Shown here in pieces: positions 52,301 to 58,960 of a DNA stretch of 64,000 nucleotides; the stretch's first letter is position 1, and each line of letters starts with the position of its first letter. A program made the translations under genes and the position numbers. Origin of the DNA: Zhengitettix transpicula (taxonomy: Eukaryota > Arthropoda > Insecta > Orthoptera > Tetrigidae). The notes below the pieces were generated by a model. It did no database searches. It was given only the letters and a program-made list of their open reading frames with translations, and was not told the DNA's origin. The stretch lies in NCBI GenBank assembly GCA_037074705.1, contig CM073593.1:61793501-61857500 (forward strand), given 5' to 3'.

Positions 52301-55091
52301 AAAGTAGGACTGATTCGTTCGTTATTACAGCTGCTGAGATGTGGATATTTACGTTCGATACTAAAACCGCTAATTGTAAAAGACCACGCTTTAGTCAGTC
52401 GACTTTCAAGGCTTTTCTGATCGTTTCTATCCATATCCAGCTCAACATTATGGTAGAATGGGTACACATTAAGCAAAATGCTTACCATTAAATTATATAA
52501 AAAAATGGTGTTATTTATATATTAATTAGAAATTGTTTTGGAAAATTTAGAAACTATAAATGCGCGCTGAATTGTAAAATATTGTGTGGATTTTTGCAGT
52601 ACAAGGAACTTTTAGCTAGTAAAAACATTACAGTCCTTGAGCCTCCCCGTATTCTCTTTGGTTAGCGTCGTGCGATTCCACCCTACTCTACAAAAGTTGA
52701 CGTTAAAAGGGGCCCATTTTTCTACAGAGGAAAAGGTACAAGCGAGTTCCTGACACAAAAGGGAAATACAGAAAAAAAATGTAGTGTAAGGAACGTATGC
52801 AGAAGTGTTCCGACTCAGTTGGATCCAACTTTGAAGGGGCCAACTCTAATTGTACATATCATGAAAATAAACAAAGTTACAACATAGGTCTGAATTTTAG
52901 TCCACTTATGTAGCTCAGATCTAAAAGTATAGTCCCAGCCTCTGGAAAGTTAATTTTTGCTCACCGTCAGCGTGTCCAGTTAGAAGATCCCTTTGGTGGA
53001 GAGCGACTTCAGCCGCAGAAACGCGCACCATGAAACGCGCTCCAGTCTTGACTTTGGTTTCGGCGATGGCGCGATACAACCACGCGATGGCGCAAGGCAT
53101 AACCCCCAAGGTGTGGACCGAGGCCGCACTCCCCAGCATGGTGTTCGTCTTCCCTGGAACAGGAGAACTTACAGTGCACACCTGCAAGGGACGTCACTTT
53201 CAGCACATTTCACTAGTGACGACTTACCTAATCCTGGGTGGCCGAAACTAAAGACGCAACCGTCTGAACCGCTAATGACGGCGTGGATGACGTCGGCGAG
53301 AGCACTCGAACAAACTTCACCCTACAAACAGGAAATTTATCATTCGTTCTTTACTTGTACGTTGATCAACTGTAATAGACATGAAATATAATAAATGTTT
53401 TAAAAAGTGATTATTCGCGATTTGTATCATTTATAAATGTCATCGAATATATAAATTAAATAAAATTACATCACACCTAGATCTTACAATTCTTCAACGC
53501 TTTATATTTTTTATAGATTTCTCATGACATTGGTAATTATATGCATTAAATAAGGTACCTTTGGTCTGATTAATACTTGAATTTTTAGCATAATAATAAC
53601 TTTCAACGGGTCGCCAATGACCACGATGTCGACTCTACCATTATAATCGTAAATAAATAATAATAACTTCCAATAAATGTGTTCCTGTGCTCATCGAAAA
53701 AATAATAAATAAATAACCCAAAGTCTACACAGGCAAAAAATGTAGAAGGGAAATACAACCGAAGGACGTATTGAATTAGTATGTCCCAAATTATTTGATC
53801 TAATGTAACAAACCCTTCCGGGAAGCAAAGTGATACTGAATTAAGAAATAAAACGAAGTGAAATGAAATGAAAGGGGAGTTGCCACCATGTGGATTACCC
53901 TCATGTAGCCTGTTACCCTAAAAAAAAGTATTTAGGTAAAAACGAAGGAAGCCTGTGAGAGAATTCTCTATCAGGTGAATCTTCCCAGAGAGTTCTGGTT
54001 GAGGCTACCTTTGGGGATGCCTTCACATCTCTCGGGGTTTTGAACTAAGGTTCCCACATGCCGAGGCACCTCGGCCTGTTTTGAGAGGTGTATGGGCATA
54101 CGGTAAGAGTTGTTCACTATTCCTATTGGAACAGTCGGCCAGCTGCCTCCTAAACTGGTAAAGGCACGGCGAGAGGAAAGGTGCGACCCCACAGCAAACC
54201 CCTCTCCCGCCATCGGAAGGGCGTGGGACAAGTAACAATTGCCCGACCTATTTGATGCAGGTTTTTCTAGGGTTTTCCCTATATCACTTTTAGGTGAATT
54301 GCCGGGTAGGTTCCTTAATCCAAAGCCCGGGAGCCGTATTTAACCCTTGGCTACCTTGCTCTACCCTTCCGCATCCCCCCTTTCACTCCTTTTCCTATGC
54401 TAGAAGAGGGGAGTTGCCACTATACATAGACTGTCTACACCTTAAATAAATATTTAGGTAAATATTTGAGAAATGTATCTATTGTGACACGTGTGAAGTG
54501 GATGTAGAGAGCGGAAGCTGTTGTTGGGAAAGAGAAAGAAGTGAAGTATCGAAAAAGGCATCTAGGGGGAAATTTCATGGTAACTGGTGGACTGCAGTGA
54601 CCTAGTTACTTCAGGAATGAGTAAGGAGTTACTTGTTGGCTAAGAATCTATTGAAGTCTTAAAGAAACTGAATGACTCGCCGATCCAACCTAACTCACCA
54701 GGAAATATCAGTTCTTTGACTGAAAAAACCTTTCAGAACCAATCCAATAGAAGCGACATTACAGATATGACCATAAAAAACGTGTGTTCGTACCACTGTT
54801 TTTTACACTCGTATTCAAACAGATGGTGTGTTGGCAGGCGTTCCTCAGTTCTTCTAACAGTATTATGTCTCTTATAACCTTGAGTGAATAACTTGCCTGT
54901 GAATGGTCCTGTGTAAATAGAGCGTCAAATGAGAAGAGCTTGGGCGCCACGACGCGTCTGTCTTGGTCCGCTGCGCCGTCCTCAACTGCTCCACTGGGCT
55001 GGAAAAGCGCCACTTGCTTCTTGTGACAGTCAACCCCCAGGAAAGACACCGGCGCCCCGTCGCCTCCTGCGACCCGCAGCATCACTTTTAC
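37235..55091 (-). CDS. KIF26-like atypical kinesin (5' partial)
   Basis: Twelve exons on the minus strand (55091-54897, 53321-53228, 53153-52965, 48855-48700, 47163-47022, 46628-46466, 45236-44258, 43709-43552, 43465-43375, 42258-41605, 39575-39405, 37386-37235) join in frame to 1047 residues. The motor starts with VKVMLRV and contains the degenerate P-loop [34 protein letters not shown] and [11 protein letters not shown]. After it come the KIF26-type stretch [10 protein letters not shown], low-complexity Ser/Lys/Glu-rich regions, and a C-terminal coiled coil ending in [16 protein letters not shown]. Known: KIF26/VAB-8 proteins bind microtubules without useful ATPase activity and act in axon guidance and Wnt or GDNF signalling. 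The switch I NxxSSRSH and switch II DLAGSE motifs are replaced here too. The N-terminal region before the motor is not recognised. CG14535 is the likely fly counterpart. Confidence 0.9.
38455..39014. mobile_element. Element with 25-bp terminal inverted repeats
   Basis: The ends share AATGCAATTTTT(g/c)GACCAATATCAG as an inverted repeat. The interior does not clearly fold on itself. One hammerhead-like motif lies near the left end in outward orientation. Non-coding, within a KIF26-like intron. Confidence 0.55.
38500..38540 (-). ncRNA. Hammerhead-ribozyme-like motif, best-paired copy
   Basis: On the minus strand: CCGATGA (38534-38528; one change from CTGATGA), A, stem GGTAC/GTACC with loop AAACAC, then GAAAC (38510-38506), GTT, GTC. 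Stem III is AC/GT with a three-base loop, the cleavage triplet is GUC, and the first three stem I pairs (C-G, A-U, U-A) are present. Confidence 0.55.
39405..39575 (-). CDS. KIF26-like exon: C-terminal coiled coil
   Basis: Reads [17 protein letters not shown], then a heptad-like stretch with [16 protein letters not shown], ending [11 protein letters not shown]. Phase 1 at both ends; the donor GAGC|gtacgt joins to LHVEEN. Confidence 0.87.
39576..41604 (-). other. KIF26-like intron, 2.0 kb
   Basis: Contains GC-richer stretches at 39840-40080 and 40910-41110. Short open frames there do not match a protein I know and lack flanking splice signals in phase. Confidence 0.6.
41605..42258 (-). CDS. 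KIF26-like exon: Ser-rich tail with CxxC
   Basis: Reads [17 protein letters not shown], a helical stretch [38 protein letters not shown], then CDNCKCGF and an acidic [14 protein letters not shown] segment. Higher GC than its surroundings marks it as coding. It ends with a strong donor CAA|gtgagt in phase 1. Confidence 0.85.
42259..43374 (-). other. KIF26-like intron, 1.1 kb
   Basis: AT-rich with no recognisable feature. The shorter neighbouring introns (43710-44257 and 46629-47021) are likewise empty. Confidence 0.7.
43375..43465 (-). CDS. KIF26-like exon: short linker
   Basis: A 91-nt exon with a good acceptor (tttttcccccag), reading [17 protein letters not shown] and on to RFPLE. The donor GAAA|gtaata is weak, and the exon is supported mainly by phase (0 to 1) and by the open frame. 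Confidence 0.65.
43552..43709 (-). CDS. KIF26-like exon: acidic linker
   Basis: Begins [11 protein letters not shown] and stays Glu-rich through [17 protein letters not shown], ending SCLQ|gtacaa in phase 0. No fold is expected. It is kept because splice sites and phase fit on both sides. Confidence 0.75.
44258..45236 (-). CDS. KIF26-like exon: post-motor Ser/Lys-rich
   Basis: This largest exon (979 nt) follows acceptor tttttag|TTTACT, which reads FTSGGGSSS directly after the motor and restores the frame. It contains [18 protein letters not shown], a stretch shared with KIF26 proteins, then two WIDGP motifs about 30 residues apart (near 44845 and 44762). The rest is hydrophilic and rich in Lys, Ser and His, probably disordered. 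It ends IIKG|gtacct, phase 1. Confidence 0.87.
45237..46465 (-). other. KIF26-like intron with LINE-like tail
   Basis: Mostly unique sequence. Between 46073 and 46148 the plus strand reads like the 3' end of a decayed LINE ORF ([11 protein letters not shown] followed by an Arg/Lys run). No extra exon is seen. Confidence 0.5.
46073..46148 (+). mobile_element. LINE-like ORF end, relic
   Basis: [11 protein letters not shown] followed by stops and an AGAAGAAGAA run resembles the last codons of decayed insect LINEs. Short, so tentative. Confidence 0.3.
46466..46628 (-). CDS. KIF26-like exon: motor end
   Basis: Encodes [29 protein letters not shown] and [16 protein letters not shown], the final helices of a kinesin motor. 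It ends in phase 0 at CAGG|gtacct. Confidence 0.92.
47022..47163 (-). CDS. KIF26-like exon: switch II region
   Basis: Encodes [14 protein letters not shown] and [27 protein letters not shown] stands where active kinesins have DLAGSE. Phase 1 in, phase 2 out (CACAG|gtacga). Confidence 0.9.
47164..48699 (-). other. KIF26-like intron, 1.5 kb
   Basis: AT-rich; I see no exon or repeat in it. Confidence 0.7.
48700..48855 (-). CDS. KIF26-like exon: RAPTAEQAA region
   Basis: Encodes [20 protein letters not shown], a KIF26 hallmark, then [13 protein letters not shown]. The latter stands where ordinary kinesins have switch I (NxxSSRSH), which is absent. Phase is 1 at both ends. Compared with my memory of vertebrate KIF26, about ten residues before this exon are missing, so a small exon could be hidden in the 4.1-kb intron ahead of it. 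Confidence 0.87.
48856..52964 (-). other. KIF26-like intron, 4.1 kb
   Basis: Splits the motor between RDLL and RAPTAEQAA. It holds a TA microsatellite (51452-51478), a GC-richer island with no recognised protein (50580-50890) and a decayed hammerhead-like motif (about 49678-49708, antisense). No additional exon could be identified. Confidence 0.7.
51452..51478. repeat. (TA)n microsatellite
   Basis: Thirteen TA units within a KIF26-like intron. Confidence 0.9.
52965..53153 (-). CDS. KIF26-like exon: P-loop lysine to RDLL
   Basis: Starts inside the P-loop (G)KTNTMLG and continues with [28 protein letters not shown] and [10 protein letters not shown]. The KT of the nucleotide-binding loop is present, but the canonical GQTGSG before it is not. 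It ends in phase 1 at GACG|gtgagc. Confidence 0.9.
53228..53321 (-). CDS. KIF26-like exon: helix before the P-loop
   Basis: Encodes [15 protein letters not shown] and [15 protein letters not shown], matching the region ahead of the kinesin P-loop. The donor TTAG|gtaagt splits the P-loop glycine codon (phase 1). Confidence 0.88.
53871..53928 (+). mobile_element. Retroposon family copy D (3' end only)
   Basis: Fifty-eight bp from AAAGGGGAGTTGCCACC to CCTGTTACCCTA plus an A run. It sits immediately upstream of copy E in the same orientation. Confidence 0.6.
53950..54424 (+). mobile_element. Retroposon family copy E (long)
   Basis: Nearly complete relative to copy B, with the conserved palindrome GCCGAGG-CA-CCTCGGC at 54060-54075. 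Its last segment breaks off after GGGGAGTTGCCACTAT, without the usual A tail. Confidence 0.65.
54897..55091 (-). CDS. KIF26-like exon: motor start
   Basis: The acceptor gatggcag opens [12 protein letters not shown], the first beta strand of the motor, followed by [12 protein letters not shown]. The exon ends at CAG|gcaagt, a GC donor rather than GT. The 195 nt are exactly 65 codons, so phase is 0 at both ends. Confidence 0.88.
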
Positions 55092-57420
55092 CTGCCATCA
55101 CAGACAACAAAATTCTCAAACATTCAGCAAACATCACAATTTTCATTGTTGTTTCAGTTTCAACCGGCGTCGATAGAGACTTCAGCTGCAGACAGCCATC
55201 AACAGATGTATTCCTACAGATTGGCGAATAATTAATTAAAATTCCCTACTAATAGAGAACTGTTCAAAACACTGATTGAATAATGTAAAATTTAGTGAGT
55301 GTCAGTTATCCGAAGGCATCATTGTGCGTTGTGTAATTAATTATTACGTTGACAGTGACACTGTAATTTGTAATGAATAAATGTGGCCTCACTTTGGTTG
55401 AGGGAGAGTAATTACTATGAGTGAATTGCAATATAATAATTTTAATAAAATTCACAAGACACTACTGTTTTATAAATCAATTACAACCAAAAAAACAACA
55501 CGATAATATTTTAAATCAGGAAAAATTTGGGTAATTCAATTGCAATTTATTTTCAATTGATGACATTATTTTCACATATACGCCTCGTTGAAATATCTCG
55601 TGATGTAAAGTGAAAATCGACTCTTGCATGAACAAGCCTGAATCGGGAAATTGTGTATTTAATTTCCGAATCGATCTTTGTTTCTTCTAGGAGCAACAGT
55701 TTCAGTGTTTTCCTCTAGAAATTTGAAGCTACACTACGCAATGCCGTAAAAATACTTACCTGAAGCATTCGCAATTTGGTTTCAATATAGTTTAATCACA
55801 ACTCAGAGGTTTAACCGACGTGGCACGCGGTGTTTTAAATGGAGTCGTTTCTGTACTTGAGAGCGTGTAGTACCTTCGAGGAGATTGCGCCCGGTTTTGT
55901 GCTGCTTGGTATTTAGACGGTTCTCGCTCGATTGGCGGAGCTGCTCAATTGCCCAGAAGGATTCCCACCAAGCTTGCTTCATTAAGCAGAGAATTGCAAT
56001 CCTCTTACAGGGCAATAGGCTGCCATTGTCGGTCAGCTTTGCAGGCGAGGAAGTGTGTACGGGCCGGGAAAATACAGACACGGTCCACTGCCTGCATACC
56101 AGTAATAAAATAATTAAATTTGTGCCCGACTGGAAACTCAGTCAATAAATTGAAATATTCCACTCAAAAGTAAGTAAGGGAGAGCCTAAAATCAGAGATA
56201 TTATTTGGATAATATACATCATTGTTCTAAAATAAATATAAAAAGTATATAATTGTGTATTTATGAGAACGCCTTACATTTATTTACAGTTCAATTATAT
56301 TAATCTATGTTCCTATGCGTCCACTTATTTTTTAAACAGGAGTAGTTTATATTAAAAAAAAACAACGTTTTACCAAAAAACTGTTGATTATTTTCTCTTT
56401 CTCCCTGGCAACGTTTATTATGATTACCATTGAGTTCCTCTTTACAGCCGTATAAAATCTTAGACATCCCTTTTCCACGAAATATAAGTCGGAATTGAGC
56501 GGAAAATTTTTGACTGTGGCGAAAATTTCGTGTCTTTCCTGATTATGAATATTTATGGCTGCCTCGATTCTTAAATTTTATTATAATTGTCAGGGCATTT
56601 TCGAGCGTTATTCAAAAATCTGCTATTGCAGGAAACTTGTAAATAAAATTATCAATGTAATATCAAAAGTCTTAAACTTATGTCAAACAACGGATCCACT
56701 TGCTTACCAAACGCACCCAGGAAGGAACACATGACAGACTTTTTTTACATGTTGATATTACTGTCTAAGATTAAATTATTATCATTATTATTAAAATGAA
56801 CATTAAATTTGGATCTGAAAAAAGTAATTACGCAGGAAAAATCATGGTTGTGTGATACTTTTTTCAGACGGCGAGCAAAATGCCAGACACATTTATTGTC
56901 ATATTTATCCAATAGGAACGACCTTGTGAAGAATAATATAATAGTGTGTACTATTAATGTGCGGGAAAAATGATAACTATTAATAGCAATTAAAAAATGT
57001 GATGGTAAACTAACGTGTTCAAGAGTAATTTTATTTTAGATTGATGATTTCGCAGTCCTATAATATTGTTACAAGTACACCAAAACCATTAAATATTATA
57101 TATATATATTATGTGTGTGTGTATATAATTCTTATAGAGATTATTAGAAAACGTTCTGTAAATCCTTATTTCAAACATTTATAACCAATGTTTTTCTTTA
57201 AGTTATCCCATTACTAACTAATTTATGTTAATATAAAATAAATGGAACGATTATTTACAAATTATTATACATTATACAAGGTTTATATACGAGTTTGTAA
57301 TCGACATAGGACATAATCAATTATGCTAACTACCAGTTTCTCTATTCAGATACAAGATGCAATATACTAAAATATATCTTTGAGTTTTCTGTATTCTAAA
57401 ATTATAGAAATTATACAAAT
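55092..57420. other. Upstream of the motor-start exon
   Basis: Must be intron or upstream sequence of the KIF26-like gene, since the exon at 55091 begins at a splice acceptor. A GC-richer island lies at 55805-56130. No N-terminal KIF26 exon was recognised. Confidence 0.5.
57096..57127. repeat. TA/TG microsatellite
   Basis: A TA run followed by TG units. Confidence 0.8.
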
Positions 57421-57516
57421 ATAATAAAATTTGATGATCATTAAGTCTGAAATAAAATCAATGAAATTAATTAAACAATATAAAGTAAACATTAATTTTT
57501 GAATAAAGTAATTTAT

Positions 57517-57555
57517 TAAGACGTTTCGTCCTTGGATTAGGACCTCTTCAGTTTT
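57517..57555 (-). ncRNA. Hammerhead-ribozyme-like motif, left foldback arm
   Basis: On the minus strand: CTGAAGA (57551-57545), G, perfect five-pair stem GTCCT/AGGAC with loop AATCCA, then GAAAC (57527-57523) and GTC. Palindromic ACGT would need a dimer to form stem III. All core purines are intact, making this the best candidate for activity. Confidence 0.6.
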
Positions 57556-57975
57556 GGAAATTTCAATCAAAAACATGTGAAACATTATTTTTAAATTAAA
57601 TAATGGAAAATTACATTCATATAATTGAAAAGTTTATAAAAACAGACAATTAACTTACGTTTAATCAAATCATACCATCATTAAAACAATAAAATCTCTT
57701 TTAAACTATTTAACCTTATTCATTACATATTAAAATACTTTTGACTGCCCAGACACCCAGGGTCGAACTTGAATGATGTGAACAATGAAATAAAGTAAGT
57801 TAAATTTTTTGCTTAACTTAGATGTTAATGAATGTCCATAATTTAAACAGTATTTTAATATGTAATGAATATGTTTATATAGAAACGAAGAGATTTGATT
57901 GTTTTTTAAATTTTTTAATATTTAATTTTCATTATTAAATTACTGGTAATTTTTAGGTGTTATTAATTGAAATTT

Positions 57976-58014
57976 TCAACTGAAGAGGTCCTAATCCATG
58001 GACAAAACGTCTTA
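57976..58014 (+). ncRNA. Hammerhead-ribozyme-like motif, right foldback arm
   Basis: CTGAAGA (57980-57986), G, stem GTCC/GGAC, then AAAAC (58004-58008) and GTC. The G12 equivalent has become A, so this arm is probably inactive while its partner at 57.53 kb is intact. Confidence 0.5.
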
Positions 58015-58479
58015 ATAAATTATTTTTATCACAAATTAATGTTTTCTTATTTATTGTATAATTTATTTCATTAACTTATTTCTGACTTACTGGCCATCAA
58101 TTTTGTTATGATCTAGGTTCTTATTAAACTATTTCTAATATTTCAATCGTATAAAGTAGATCATAGTCAGGAAATGGTCAATAAATTAATAATTATCGTA
58201 TAACCAATCTGTAAATGCAAATAATGTTTTGCGTATACAGAGAATATTTTACAAGTAACGACATGTGTAAATTTCTTGTAAACGAAAAACTTCTTGCGGT
58301 AGGAAAAGATTTTGTGGAGAAATTGTTTTTTCCCAAATAGATATTCGTCATGTTATTGTCTGTCATACACCATTTTTATCACTGAATTTTTATTTATATG
58401 CTCATCTTGTCAGCTATTATATTTGTCATTTCTTTTCGTTTGGCAGTTTTTGAAGTATTGAGAGAACTGTGGTTTACGC

Positions 58480-58960
58480 AGAATGATGACGTGTTCAGTT
58501 TGAAAGGCTCTTTTCCTTGGCGGTGTAATATGCCCGATGATGGCATCAGGCAGGAAGTACGTGCGTCACATAAGCCTCTCCGGGAACTGTAGCTACAGTG
58601 AAGGGGAGCGATAGTGGCTGTGCGCCAATCCATTAATCTGTAACTGCCATTCAGTGCGGGGATTGCGGGGCTGCATACAAAGCAGGTGACGGCCCGATAA
58701 ACCGGAAGAAGCCGACACAAGTTTGATCAGCGCAAAAAACGTCGGGGCGGAAGATTACTTCCAGCAGCCTGATTACTTGCGCACAGGGAAATGGGCATTT
58801 AAATGCAAATTAACGAGGATTACTTAGACGCAGCTAATTCTCTGAGTCCATGTAGCGTCGGCACCACAATAAAAACAGAATTTAATTGGGGTGTCTCCGT
58901 CCATACACTGCGACTCCTCACTTTGGAGCCGGTGAATTAGTGAGATAATACTGCAGGGTC
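58480..58960. promoter_or_regulatory. Candidate enhancer with GATTACTT and octamer sites
   Basis: GATTACTT occurs three times within 73 bp (58753, 58771, 58818). An ATGCAAAT octamer (58803-58810) overlaps the palindrome GCATTTAAATGC. TTAATTGG and GAATTAG follow. No coding frame is convincing. Confidence 0.45.

Larger units (their letters stand above)
53322..54896 (-). other. KIF26-like GC-AG intron
   Basis: Starts gcaagt and ends ttgtag on the minus strand. It contains two head-to-tail copies of the retroposon family described below (53871-54424), inserted antisense to the gene. Confidence 0.75.
57421..58110. mobile_element. 690-bp foldback element
   Basis: The first and last 130 bp are inverse copies (AAGTCTGAAATAA with TTATTTCTGACTTA, AGGACCTCTTCAG with CTGAAGAGGTCCT). 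An inner pair near 57720 and 57850 shares a 22-bp stretch around CATTACATATTAAAATAC. The centre is near 57770. Non-coding, and it carries the motif in both arms. Confidence 0.68.
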
